Assembly (NCBI RefSeq): GCF_023078475.1
Contig: NZ_CP095741.1
Coordinates: 3,720,001 to 3,784,000, forward strand
Length of the DNA stretch: 64,000 bases
Source of the DNA: Luteibacter aegosomaticola
Lineage (GTDB): Bacteria > Pseudomonadota > Gammaproteobacteria > Xanthomonadales > Rhodanobacteraceae
Direction of reading: 5' to 3'
Positions within the stretch are counted from its first letter, which is position 1; the number at the start of each line of letters is the position of its first letter. The position numbers were made by a program, and so were the translations under genes. Below the pieces are notes generated by a model, which was not told where the DNA came from, searched no databases, and saw only the letters and a list, made by a program, of their open reading frames with translations. Of this stretch, positions 44,435 to 54,134 are shown piece after piece.

Positions 44435-45709
44435 ATGGCAGTGAATCCCCAGGCGGCAGCGGTGAACGATGACGGTATCCTTCCTATCGTTCGCGTTCCC
44501 ATCCTTGATCGTAAGCAGGCCCTGTTTGCCTACGAGCTACTCTTCCCGCGTCCCGCTGGCGTCGATGTCGACACCGCGGCCACGGCACACACCCAGGCCA
44601 CGCTCAGCGCCATCGCCGATGGCAGCCTGAAGCGCCTGGTGCGCGACAACCGCGCGTTCCTGCATATGTCACGCGACCTGCTCCTCGAGCATGCGGATAT
44701 CCTGCGCCATAACGCCCGCCTTGGTGCGAGCATCAGCGCCGACCTGGGCAATGACGAGCAACTGCTGGAAAAGCTGCGTGAGCTTAAGGGCCACGGCTGC
44801 CTGCTCATGCTCGAGGATTTCAACCTGCCCGCCGACCCCGCCCACCGCGCGGGTGTGGATGCGCTGTTGCGCATCGTGCAGTTCGCCAAGGTTGCCGTGA
44901 ACCACCGCCACCCCGTGGCAGCACGTGCGCACATGGATTACGTGCACCAGTTCGGTGTGAAGGTCATCGTCACCGGCATCGATACGCACGAAAGCTTCGC
45001 TGACTACGCCGACCAGGACGTTGACGGCTTCCAGGGCAAGTACCTGCTCCGTCCCGAGCGCGTGGATATGCCGCGCCTGACACCGAGCAAGCTGGGTGTG
45101 CTGCGCCTGATGGGCGCGCTGCAGGATCCGGACAATGGCCCGGTCGAACTCGGCAAGATCGTCCGCGATGACGCCATCCTCAGCTACAAGCTCCTTGGCT
45201 GCGTGAACTCGGCGTATTTCGCCCTGCCCCGCCAGCTGAAATCGGTGGAACAGGCGGCCGTGTTCTTCGGCGTCAACCGCATGCGCAACTGGATCTTTAC
45301 CATGGCGGTCTCCGGCATGGATGAGCGTCCGCCCGAGCTGCTGCGCCAGGCGCTGATCCGCGCTCACATGTGCGAGAAGCTGGCACGCGCGATCAAGCCC
45401 GAGCTCCAGGAAATGGCCTTCACGGCCGGCCTGTTCTCGTTGCTCGATGCGTTGATGAACGTCTCGATGGCCTACGTGCTCGAGCACCTGCCGCTGGCGA
45501 TCGAAATCCGTGAAGCGCTGCTCGACGGCACGGGTCCGTTCGCATCCATCCTCGATCAAGTACGCCACTGGGAACAGGGCGAACTGGAAACGGATGCGTC
45601 GCTGCGCGACCAGCACATCAACCAGATGGCCGCGCTTTACGTGGACGCCACCAGTTGGGCCGACCACGTCTACGCGTTCGCCGACGGAACCGCCACCGCC
45701 GAAGCCTGA
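44435..45709 (+). CDS. EAL-like/HDOD domain protein linked to flgMN
   Basis: This 424-residue protein has a degenerate EAL domain (about 15-205) followed by an HDOD domain (about 215-400: LGVLRLMGALQDPDNGPVELGKIVRDDAILSYKLLGCVNSAYFA, QAAVFFGVNRMRNWIF). In the first domain the EAL motif appears as YELLF and the metal-site Asp pair is replaced by LEDF, so phosphodiesterase activity is doubtful; this is the YuxH-type layout. It lies 50 bp after flgN on the same strand, which suggests a role in motility signalling (inference). A REP hairpin follows the stop. Confidence 0.85.
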   Translation: MAVNPQAAAVNDDGILPIVRVPILDRKQALFAYELLFPRPAGVDVDTAATAHTQATLSAIADGSLKRLVRDNRAFLHMSRDLLLEHADILRHNARLGASISADLGNDEQLLEKLRELKGHGCLLMLEDFNLPADPAHRAGVDALLRIVQFAKVAVNHRHPVAARAHMDYVHQFGVKVIVTGIDTHESFADYADQDVDGFQGKYLLRPERVDMPRLTPSKLGVLRLMGALQDPDNGPVELGKIVRDDAILSYKLLGCVNSAYFALPRQLKSVEQAAVFFGVNRMRNWIFTMAVSGMDERPPELLRQALIRAHMCEKLARAIKPELQEMAFTAGLFSLLDALMNVSMAYVLEHLPLAIEIREALLDGTGPFASILDQVRHWEQGELETDASLRDQHINQMAALYVDATSWADHVYAFADGTATAEA

Positions 45710-45713
45710 TTTT

Positions 45714-45741
45714 TGTAGGAGCGCGCAAGCGCGCTCCTACA
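45714..45741. repeat. REP hairpin between convergent genes
   Basis: TGTAGGAGCGCGC and its exact reverse complement flank an AA loop. It begins 4 bp beyond the HDOD gene stop and lies between that gene and the convergent MAPEG gene, so it may also serve as a bidirectional terminator. The copy at 62767-62796 is identical in the stem and loop. Confidence 0.88.
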
Positions 45742-45747
45742 GATCAT

Positions 45748-46158
45748 TCAGGAAAGTGTTGGCGCGATCAGGTGGATCACCACGTATTGCCAGATCAGCA
45801 TCAGTGCCATCGCCAGCAACACCAGGACGGTAAGTGCTGCGCCAATACCCCGCCCGGCTGACATGCCGGGGGTAGCCGACAAGCCGAGCGCGTGCGCGAC
45901 GCGGCCGAGCACCAGCACGATGCCAAAGATATGCAACAACAGTGGCACGGTCTGGTTGAGTTCGAGCACGAGCAAGAGGATGAGCCCGATCGGTACATAT
46001 TCGATCGCGTTGCCGTGGGCGCGCACGGCACAGGCCAGCTTGCGGTTACCGCCGTCGCCAAGACCGATGCTCGTATTCCGCCGCAAGAGCATGACCCGCA
46101 CCGCCAGGCCCAGCATCAATAGGGCCAGCAAGGCTGCATAAAGACCAGTGATACGCAT
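45748..46158 (-). CDS. MAPEG family inner-membrane protein
   Basis: This 136-residue protein has four predicted membrane helices. It carries the MAPEG motif RAHGNAIEYVPIGLILLLVLEL (RxHxNxxEyvP) near residues 44-65. Family members include glutathione-dependent membrane enzymes, but many bacterial ones have no known reaction. The ATG at 46158 (MRITGLYAALL) is chosen; the in-frame extension upstream overlaps the next gene and is not membrane-like. It lies 15 bp after the TMEM43-like gene. Confidence 0.85.
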   Translation of the reverse strand: MRITGLYAALLALLMLGLAVRVMLLRRNTSIGLGDGGNRKLACAVRAHGNAIEYVPIGLILLLVLELNQTVPLLLHIFGIVLVLGRVAHALGLSATPGMSAGRGIGAALTVLVLLAMALMLIWQYVVIHLIAPTLS

Positions 46159-46172
46159 GGGAGCTCCTTGCG

Positions 46173-47231
46173 TCAGTGGGCGGTACGGGTGGTGCGCTGC
46201 TGGACGCGCCAGATCGCAAGCCCCGCGCCAAGGACGGCAAACAACAACCATACGCTTGCTGTCATGGCGTCACCCGTCAGCCACATCGCCCCGGCCACGG
46301 CAGACACGGCGACGCCGCCGACGCCCAGGGCAAAGAGGATATCGCGACGGAAGCGGCCGCCACACGCGAGCAGGAGCGTGCCAACGATAGCCAGCACGTA
46401 GGCAGCACCTCGCACCGCGACGACCGCTCCGGGCGCTTCGGGTAGCGCCGGTAGCACGTCGAGCAGACTGCGCTCCCCGACCTGCACATCGAAGCCTGCC
46501 TCACCGGGCCGGGCCGTCTTGCTTGGCACGAGCGTATCGCCCTCGATCTGCGCGAGCACGGTCATATCCTGCAGTGGCACCGCCTCCCAGCTGACGCGCA
46601 GATCGCCCAGGCGCGGGTTTGCCGGCTTGCTGCTCGTGACCAGGGCCCCGTTGTACGCAGTGAACGTGGCAGCGAGATTCGAGGGCAACGACTTCTCGTT
46701 GACGGGAACATCCACCCGCCCCGGGAAGTCGCGCACGATGTCGGGTGCCAGGCGGAAGTTGCCAAGGCGCACTTCGCCGGCATCGAACTGTCGCCCCTGG
46801 ACCGGAAACGCACCAGGATTCACGTGGCCCGCCGGCTTGGCGAAACCGGTGGCATCGATCGGGCGATCGACCCAGTCCATTTCATAGTGGGTATTACCGG
46901 CGACCGTAATCTCGCGCCACTGGAACATTTCCACGTGGCGGATAAGCACGGGCGACTCGCTGCGCACGTTGAATTCAGCATCCCGCGGCGCGTCGACCAC
47001 GGTGGGCATGCCGCTGACGCGCGTCGTCGCACCATACTGCCCAGCCGCCGGACGCCCAGCCGAACCCAGGTCAAGCACAGGCGAGCCGTGGCGGGTCAGC
47101 GCGGCGCTGTAATCCATCACTCGCCGTTCGTTCCACGCGATAAGCCCTAGCGCACACAGCAGCACCAGGGCTCCCCCTACGCGCGCGCCCAGTGCCAGGC
47201 CCAGGCCCTGCGTTGTTTTCTTCGACTTCAT
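46173..47231 (-). CDS. TMEM43-like membrane protein
   Basis: This 352-residue protein has one N-terminal membrane helix (about 16-33), a large extracytoplasmic domain (35-260) and three closely spaced helices at the C-terminus (about 265-345). This layout and motifs such as HYEMDWVDRPIDATGF and GNFRLAPDI are those of the TMEM43/LUMA family, known in eukaryotic nuclear and ER membranes and found in scattered bacteria. No function is established for bacterial members. It probably forms an operon with the MAPEG gene. Confidence 0.75.
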   Translation of the reverse strand: MKSKKTTQGLGLALGARVGGALVLLCALGLIAWNERRVMDYSAALTRHGSPVLDLGSAGRPAAGQYGATTRVSGMPTVVDAPRDAEFNVRSESPVLIRHVEMFQWREITVAGNTHYEMDWVDRPIDATGFAKPAGHVNPGAFPVQGRQFDAGEVRLGNFRLAPDIVRDFPGRVDVPVNEKSLPSNLAATFTAYNGALVTSSKPANPRLGDLRVSWEAVPLQDMTVLAQIEGDTLVPSKTARPGEAGFDVQVGERSLLDVLPALPEAPGAVVAVRGAAYVLAIVGTLLLACGGRFRRDILFALGVGGVAVSAVAGAMWLTGDAMTASVWLLFAVLGAGLAIWRVQQRTTRTAH

Positions 47232-47264
47232 CTAACCCCCTGTCAATCCTTAACCGTCCGCGCC

Positions 47265-48116
47265 TCAGGCTCGCCAGCCTGCCAGCATCTGCTGGGTATC
47301 GGCAGCGTAATACCGGCCCTTCTCATCCACGGCCACCGACGCCATCGCGCAATCGTGGTCATGCGTGAAGAACAGCCGTACGCCACGGGCGAGCTTGTCG
47401 TCGAGGAAGGCCTTCTTTTCGTCGATCAGTTTTTCTGGCCAGCGGTCGTAACCCATGGTGACCGGCAGATGCACCCAGGCGCGTCCCGGGATGAGATCCG
47501 CGCAGAACACCACGCCCCCCACCTCGGCCAGCATGAGCCCCGGCGTATGCCCCTCGGAGAATTCGAAACGGACGGTCGTGCCGAGTGATGAGGGCGTACC
47601 CGGCTCGACGAGCTCGAGTCGCCCGCTCTCGTCGAGCAAGCGCATGATGTCGGGGATAAACGATGCGCGGTCCCGTGGATGCGGGTGAGACGCGCGCTCG
47701 TAATGTTCGCGCCCGACCAGGAACCGGGCATTCGGAAACAGCAATCGTGCCGCCTGGCCAGCTTCCCACGGCGCCAGCAAGCCACCCGCATGATCGAAAT
47801 GCAGGTGCGAGAGGACCACCGCGTGGATGTCTTCGTGCGATAGCCCGACCGCCGCCAGCGAATCCAGAAGGACGTGGCGATCTTCCACCACGCCGTAGCG
47901 ATCGCGCATGGCCGGATCGAAGAAAGCACCGATACCGGTTTCGAAGAGAACGTTGCGCCCATCAGGGAACCGAGCCAGCAGGCAACGACAGGCTAGCGGG
48001 ATGCGGTTCTGTTCATCCGGCGCGATCCAGCGCGCCCACATCGCCCGAGGAGCGTTGCCGAACATGGCACCGCCATCCAGCTGCTGCGAGTTACCAATGA
48101 GTGACCAGAGTTCCAT
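47265..48116 (-). CDS. Metallo-beta-lactamase-fold hydrolase (lactonase-like)
   Basis: This 283-residue protein has the metal motif H104-L-H-F-D108-H109, a further metal His region ([12 protein letters not shown]), a bridging Asp ([10 protein letters not shown]) and a final His region ([10 protein letters not shown]). The overall pattern resembles the AttM/AiiB branch of N-acyl-homoserine lactonases and related dinuclear zinc hydrolases. There is no signal peptide, so it is cytoplasmic. The substrate cannot be told from sequence. It lies 9 bp after the gamma-glutamyltransferase gene. Confidence 0.85.
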   Translation of the reverse strand: MELWSLIGNSQQLDGGAMFGNAPRAMWARWIAPDEQNRIPLACRCLLARFPDGRNVLFETGIGAFFDPAMRDRYGVVEDRHVLLDSLAAVGLSHEDIHAVVLSHLHFDHAGGLLAPWEAGQAARLLFPNARFLVGREHYERASHPHPRDRASFIPDIMRLLDESGRLELVEPGTPSSLGTTVRFEFSEGHTPGLMLAEVGGVVFCADLIPGRAWVHLPVTMGYDRWPEKLIDEKKAFLDDKLARGVRLFFTHDHDCAMASVAVDEKGRYYAADTQQMLAGWRA

Positions 48117-48125
48117 GTGCGTACC

Positions 48126-49844
48126 TTACTGCACCTTGCCCAGCCCCGACGGCCGGCGCGGATCACTGGCTGCTTCGAGTTTGTTGTCACGATGATCCCA
48201 CGTCACCACGTTCATGAAACCCCAGGGTGAACGCGGATGCAGCACGTGGCCCATATCGGTAAGCGTCTTCGTCGTGGCGGCATCAAAGGCACCATCTTCC
48301 ACGTCGACGCGATCGGGCAGGTATTGGTGGTGGTAGCGCTTTTGCGCGGTGATCCCGCTAGCGTCCTTGCCATCGATGAACGCAAGGATGCCTTCGAGGA
48401 CCTGGGTGATGATGGTCGAGCCGCCCGGCGAGCCAATGATCGCCGTGCGATTGGCGCCAAAAACGAAACTCGGCGACATCGACGACAGCATGCGCTTACC
48501 CGGCTCCGGTTTGTTCGCCTCGGCGCCACGCAACCCGAACGCGTTGGGCTGGCCAGGCACCAGGGCGAAATCGTCCATCTCGTCGTTGAGGAACACACCG
48601 GTGCCCTGGGCCACGAAGCCCGAACCGAACTCGAGGTTCACCGTAAGCGTGGAAGCCACCATGTTCCCGTCCGCGTCGATCACCGAGAAGTGGGTGGTGT
48701 GCATGCCTGGCTCGGTGGCCATGGCAGTCGGGAGCAGATCGGACGGCGTCGCCTTGTCCGGTGAGATCGTCGCGCGCAGGCCATCCGCGTAGTACCGCGA
48801 GAGCAACATGTCCAGCGGCATCTTCACGAAATCCGGATCGCCCAGGTATTCGTTGTGGTCGCGGAATGCGCGGCGCATCGCTTCGATGGTGAGATGGGTG
48901 GCGTGCGCCACGTCGAGCTTCGTCAGGTCATAGCCGGCGAGGATATTGAGCACTTCCGCGATGGCCACGCCACCGGATGACGGCGGCGGCGCGGTGACGA
49001 TGCGATAGCCCTTGTAATCCACGCGGAGCGGTTCGCGCTCCTTCACCTGGTAGGCATCGAAATCCGCCTGGGTCCAGTTGCCGCCCTCCTTACGCGAGGC
49101 GTCGACGAGCAGCTTTGCCGTCTCACCCTTGTAGAAGCCATCGGCGCCCTTTTCGGCGAGGCGCTGCAGCGTTTTCGCGAGATCAGGCTGTTTTAGCGTC
49201 CAACCCTGTGCAGGTACGTTGCCGCCGGGCAGCATGATGGCCGCCGAAGACGGGAAGCGCGAAAGGGTCTTCTGGTTCTCGGCGATCGTGCTGATGAAGC
49301 GCGTATCGGGCTGGTAGCCATCGGTGGCGACGCGGATGGCGGGCGCCAGCGACTGGGTGAGCGGCAACTTGCCGTAATGCTTCGCGATCCAGGCGAGGCC
49401 AGCCGGTTCGCCCGGGATGCCCGCGGAAAGCGGTCCCTTGGTGGAAACCTCGCGATCCGGCTTGCCGTCCTTGCCGACATACACCTTCATATCGACGGCT
49501 TTCGGCGCGGTTTCGCGCGCATCGATGAAGATATCGCGGTTGTTCTTCGCCACGTGAAGCATCGCCATGAAGCCGCCACCGAGCCCCGAGCTTTGCTGCT
49601 CGACCACCGCCAGCGTGGACGATACGGCGATGGCGGCATCGAACGCGTTACCGCCCTTCGCCAACACTTCCAGGCCGGCATTCGTCGCCAGGTAGTTCGC
49701 ACTGGCGATGGCGGCATGGCCAGGACCACGGGTGGCAGGGGCCGGAGATGCGGTTTGCGGACGCTGGTCTGCAATGGCGGCGCCGGAACCGGCGGCGAGG
49801 AACAGGCTCGCGGCGAGCACGCGCCACGAAAGGGCATGGACCAT
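48126..49844 (-). CDS. ggt: Gamma-glutamyltransferase precursor
   Basis: This periplasmic enzyme cleaves and transfers the gamma-glutamyl group of glutathione. The 572-residue proenzyme has a signal peptide (LAASLFLAAGSGAAIA), the large-subunit motifs GGNAFDAAIAVSSTLAVVEQQSSGLGGGGF-like near 64-92, and the autoprocessing site T383-T384-H385-F-S at which the small subunit begins with the nucleophilic Thr. The Gly-rich oxyanion loop GSPGGSTIITQV is present. The protein appears complete for the family (usual length 560-590). Confidence 0.93.
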   Translation of the reverse strand: MVHALSWRVLAASLFLAAGSGAAIADQRPQTASPAPATRGPGHAAIASANYLATNAGLEVLAKGGNAFDAAIAVSSTLAVVEQQSSGLGGGFMAMLHVAKNNRDIFIDARETAPKAVDMKVYVGKDGKPDREVSTKGPLSAGIPGEPAGLAWIAKHYGKLPLTQSLAPAIRVATDGYQPDTRFISTIAENQKTLSRFPSSAAIMLPGGNVPAQGWTLKQPDLAKTLQRLAEKGADGFYKGETAKLLVDASRKEGGNWTQADFDAYQVKEREPLRVDYKGYRIVTAPPPSSGGVAIAEVLNILAGYDLTKLDVAHATHLTIEAMRRAFRDHNEYLGDPDFVKMPLDMLLSRYYADGLRATISPDKATPSDLLPTAMATEPGMHTTHFSVIDADGNMVASTLTVNLEFGSGFVAQGTGVFLNDEMDDFALVPGQPNAFGLRGAEANKPEPGKRMLSSMSPSFVFGANRTAIIGSPGGSTIITQVLEGILAFIDGKDASGITAQKRYHHQYLPDRVDVEDGAFDAATTKTLTDMGHVLHPRSPWGFMNVVTWDHRDNKLEAASDPRRPSGLGKVQ

Positions 49845-49907
49845 GGGGGCCTCACTTAACGGGGAATATCTCGATGGACGAGATTACCCCATCGGGGCAC
49901 CGAGGTC

Positions 49908-50237
<330 letters not shown>

Positions 50238-50741
50238 TTACATGGCCACGAAGCGGTAGGTCGCGCCGGTCGGGGCCAGGGCATCGCCCACGCGTTGCTG
50301 ATCGGCCTGGTCGCCGATGAACAGGATAATCACGTTCTTAAACGAACCGGCGTTGGCACCCTTGAACGCCTCGACCATCAGGTCGGCGGTCTTGGCCGAC
50401 TCGGGGCCACCGAACACGAGCATGTTGCCCGGGGTGACGCCGCGGGCGACCGTGCCCTGCACGTTCTCGAGCTGGCGCTGGCGGCCGTCCTGGCCGGCCT
50501 GGTCATCGCCCGCCGGCACGAAGTACGGGAACGGACGGTCGGCGGTCATGCCCTGCATGTTCTTGCGCACGATCTGGCCGAAATACTGGCTCCAGGCCTT
50601 GGTATCGGTCGCATTGGTCGGCTTGGCAACAGCCGCTTCCTGCTGCGTTGCAGCCTGATCGGTATCTTCGGACTTGTTGCAGGCCGACAGGGCAAGGGCG
50701 GCGGTCAGGGCCACGGACGCGGCGAGGACGAACTTACGCAT
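50238..50741 (-). CDS. Lipoprotein of unknown function
   Basis: This 167-residue protein has a lipoprotein signal (MRKFVLAASVALTAALALSAC, lipobox LSAC). It contains a Gln/Ala/Thr-rich linker, then a small domain with YFGQIVRKNMQGMTADRPFPYFVPAGDD and a C-terminal half (NMLVFGGPESAKTADLMVEAF, NVIILFIGDQADQQRV). No family is recognised with confidence. The ATG at 50741 is chosen because it has a strong AGGTGA 5 nt upstream; a start seven codons earlier lacks one. It is monocistronic with its own terminator. Confidence 0.85.
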   Translation of the reverse strand: MRKFVLAASVALTAALALSACNKSEDTDQAATQQEAAVAKPTNATDTKAWSQYFGQIVRKNMQGMTADRPFPYFVPAGDDQAGQDGRQRQLENVQGTVARGVTPGNMLVFGGPESAKTADLMVEAFKGANAGSFKNVIILFIGDQADQQRVGDALAPTGATYRFVAM

Positions 50742-50758
50742 GATGATCACCTTTGTTT

Positions 50759-51289
<531 letters not shown>

Positions 51290-51859
51290 CTAGCTTAGCG
51301 GATCATCCGGGGTGCGGCGATAGAGGGTGTAAGCAACCTCCCCCGCCAGCCCGGAACGGTGGACCTGCCAGGCGTCAGGGACAGCCAGGTGGCTTCCCTT
51401 CGGCGCTTCCACGTAGATCCACGCGGACGGCGCCAGCCAGCCGTGCGCCTCGAGGGCGGAGGCGGCGCTTTCCCACAGGTTGTCGGCAAACGGGGGATCC
51501 ATGAACACGACGTCGAACGGCTTCCCGCCGGCCTTCAGCCAGCGTGCCGCGTCGTCGCCGACCACGGCGGCCTGGACCTTCAGGCGGGCGAGGTTAGCCT
51601 TCAGGGCGGCGGACAGCTTCGCATCGCGCTCCACGAAGGTGACCAGGGCCGCCCCGCGGGAGAGCGCCTCAAGCCCCAGCGCCCCGGTACCTGCGTAAAG
51701 ATCGAGGCAGCGCGAGCCCTCGATGACCGGCTGGAGCCAGTTGAAGAGCGTTTCGCGCACGCGATCAGGCGTGGGGCGCAGCCCCGGGGCTTCGGGGACC
51801 TCGACCCGCGAGTTACGCAGGGAGCCGCCGATGATGCGGATACGGCCGAGGGCGTTCAT
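51290..51859 (-). CDS. rsmD: 16S rRNA (guanine-966-N2)-methyltransferase
   Basis: This 189-residue SAM-dependent methyltransferase has IIGGSLRNSRVEVPEAPGLRPTPDRVRETLFNWL near the start, the SAM loop LDLYAGTGALGLEALSRGA, and the catalytic DPPF (VVFMDPPFADNLWE). It modifies G966 of 16S rRNA. It is divergent from ftsY with a 64-bp gap, the arrangement seen in many gammaproteobacteria. Confidence 0.96.
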   Translation of the reverse strand: MNALGRIRIIGGSLRNSRVEVPEAPGLRPTPDRVRETLFNWLQPVIEGSRCLDLYAGTGALGLEALSRGAALVTFVERDAKLSAALKANLARLKVQAAVVGDDAARWLKAGGKPFDVVFMDPPFADNLWESAASALEAHGWLAPSAWIYVEAPKGSHLAVPDAWQVHRSGLAGEVAYTLYRRTPDDPLS

Positions 51860-51923
51860 CGCTCAGCGGCCAGAGGGGGCGGGAGTGTTAGCATTTGTCT
51901 ATTGTCATCGAATCCCCCGCGCA

Positions 51924-53069
51924 ATGCTCAAGTTCTGGAAGAAGAAGCCCGCCGACCCCGCCGCAACGCCCGCCGACGAGCGCGCTGAGCCGGCCGCGAA
52001 TCCCGTGGCCTTCGATAGCACGCCCGCCATGGCCGAGGCCCTTGCCGAAACCGTGGCACCGGAGCCTTCCGCGCCTGAGGTCGAGGCAGAGGTGGAAGAC
52101 GCGGCCATTGCCGCTGAGGCGCAGCAGGTCCTGGCGGAAACGGCCCAGCCCCCCGCCCGCCGTAGCTGGCGTGAGCGTCTTTCGGGCAGCGGTTTCGCCA
52201 AGAGCCTGACCTCGCTTTTCGCACGCAACGCACGCCTCGACGACGACCTTCTGGACGAGCTCGAAACGACGCTCATCACCGCTGACGTCGGCGTCGAGGC
52301 CAGCACGAAGCTTGTCGAAGCCCTGCGCAAGCGCATGCACAAACGTGAATTCGCGGATGCATCGGGGCTGCTGAAGGCCCTTCGCGAGGAATTGGTCGCC
52401 CTGCTCAAGCCGGTGGAGAAGCCGCTCGACGTGGGTGCCCACGCACCGTTCGTAATCCTCACCGTCGGCATCAATGGCGTGGGCAAGACCACCACCATCG
52501 GTAAGCTGGCGCGTCGTTATAGCGACGAAGGCCGCGCCGTCATGCTTGCCGCGGGCGATACCTTCCGCGCAGCAGCCGTCCAGCAGCTGATGACCTGGGG
52601 TGAGCGCAACAAGGTGCCCGTGGTGTCACAGGGCCAGGATGCGGATGCCGCCAGCGTCATTTTCGATGCGCTGCAGGCCGCCCGTTCGCGTGGCACCAAG
52701 GTGCTTATCGCCGATACCGCCGGCCGCCTGCATACCCAGGGCGGCCTGATGGACGAGCTGGGCAAGATTGTCCGGGTCATGAAGAAGCTGGATACCGGCG
52801 CGCCGCACGAGGTGCTCATGGTCATCGATGGCACCACCGGCCAGAACGCGATCAGCCAGGTCCGCCAGTTCCGGGACACGGCCGGCGTCACCGGCCTTGT
52901 CGTGACCAAGCTGGACGGAACGGCCAAGGGCGGCGTGATGTTCGCTCTCGCTCGCGAGTTTGGGCTGCCCATCCGCTACGTGGGCCTTGGCGAAACCGCC
53001 ACCGACCTGCGCGTATTCGAAGCCGAGGCTTTTGTCGACGGCCTGCTGCCCGCCTCGCTCGGCGGCTGA
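51924..53069 (+). CDS. ftsY: Signal recognition particle receptor FtsY
   Basis: FtsY docks ribosome-SRP complexes at the membrane. The 381-residue protein has an acidic Ala/Glu/Pro-rich N-terminal A domain, an N domain, and a G domain with GINGVGKTTTIGKLA, DTFRAAAVQQL, DTAGRLHTQGGLMDEL and TKLDGTAKGG. The ATG at 51924 (MLKFWKKK) is the proper start; longer frames upstream overlap rsmD on the other strand. Confidence 0.97.
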   Translation: MLKFWKKKPADPAATPADERAEPAANPVAFDSTPAMAEALAETVAPEPSAPEVEAEVEDAAIAAEAQQVLAETAQPPARRSWRERLSGSGFAKSLTSLFARNARLDDDLLDELETTLITADVGVEASTKLVEALRKRMHKREFADASGLLKALREELVALLKPVEKPLDVGAHAPFVILTVGINGVGKTTTIGKLARRYSDEGRAVMLAAGDTFRAAAVQQLMTWGERNKVPVVSQGQDADAASVIFDALQAARSRGTKVLIADTAGRLHTQGGLMDELGKIVRVMKKLDTGAPHEVLMVIDGTTGQNAISQVRQFRDTAGVTGLVVTKLDGTAKGGVMFALAREFGLPIRYVGLGETATDLRVFEAEAFVDGLLPASLGG

Positions 53070-53090
53070 CGGCACGCGGCCGCCGGCACG

Positions 53091-54134
53091 ATGAATCGAC
53101 TGCGGACATTCCTGCTGGCGGCGGGCGGTTTCCTGGCCGCATTGGTCATCGCGGCCATCATCGCCACGTACGTGGTGCTCCAGCCGGACCGGTTCACCTC
53201 GCTTCTGCAAGCCCGGGCAAATGCCGTGGGGCTGTCGCTCACGCTCGCGAGCCCCGCCACCCCGACCCTATGGCCGAAGCCCGCCCTGGAACTGGATGGC
53301 GTCACCGTGCGTGGTCCGACGGGCGGCACGCCGCTGATCGTGGCGTCACGCGGCAAACTCGTCCTGCCCTGGCGCACGCTGATGGGCCGCGACACGAGCA
53401 TCTCCCGGCTCGAAGTGGAAGGCGCACGCATCGATATCGATGCGGTATCGACATACCTCGACACGCTGCCTAAGCGCGCAAGCACGGCCGGCGCCACCCT
53501 GCCGACGATCGACGCTGGCTTCCGGATCACCCGCGGCACCTTGTTGCGCGGTAATCGCCTCGTGCTCTCCGACGTGGAAGCCGATGCCGGCCGTCTCGCC
53601 AGTGGGCGGCGCTTCAACGTATCGCTCGCGGCGAGCACCGCCGATGGCCAGCCGTACCAGCTCGTGCTGGCTACCTTGCCGACGCTGCACGACGGCGTGC
53701 TCACACTCGGTGACGTCACGCTCGACGCGTCATCGCGCACACATTTCGATACGCGCCTCAACGGCGCGGCAACGTGGCGTGGCGGCGCGGATGTAGGCGC
53801 CTCCCTCACCGGGACGCTTACCCGGCCGAACGCCCCGCCTTACGCCATGAAGCTCGACGTGACACCCGCAAACCAGGAAGACCCGCTGTACGTAGCCCTT
53901 AAGCTCGACGGCGATGCCGGCCACGCCGACCTGCGCGTGCCGCCCATTGCCCTGGCCGACTGGTGGTCTGCCATGCAGGCTGGCGGGGCACCGGCACTTC
54001 CTCCCGTGCTGGGGAGCGCGGACGTGCAGACCATCGACGCCGGTAGCCTTCAGATCCAGGGCCTGCGCGTTCGCGCTACGCCGAACGTACCTGTCCCTGC
54101 CTCGTCCACTGGCGCGGCCGGTGGCACGCTGTGA
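53091..54134 (+). CDS. AsmA-like membrane-anchored protein
   Basis: This 347-residue protein has an N-terminal membrane helix (about 7-29) followed by a long beta-rich extracytoplasmic region with AsmA-type features (TLWPKPALELDGVTVRGPTG, LVLPWRTLMGRDTSISRLEVEGARIDID). AsmA-family proteins are repeating beta-groove proteins implicated in lipid transport to the outer membrane; most are longer than this one. It is coupled to mutY by a GTGA overlap. Confidence 0.75.
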   Translation: MNRLRTFLLAAGGFLAALVIAAIIATYVVLQPDRFTSLLQARANAVGLSLTLASPATPTLWPKPALELDGVTVRGPTGGTPLIVASRGKLVLPWRTLMGRDTSISRLEVEGARIDIDAVSTYLDTLPKRASTAGATLPTIDAGFRITRGTLLRGNRLVLSDVEADAGRLASGRRFNVSLAASTADGQPYQLVLATLPTLHDGVLTLGDVTLDASSRTHFDTRLNGAATWRGGADVGASLTGTLTRPNAPPYAMKLDVTPANQEDPLYVALKLDGDAGHADLRVPPIALADWWSAMQAGGAPALPPVLGSADVQTIDAGSLQIQGLRVRATPNVPVPASSTGAAGGTL

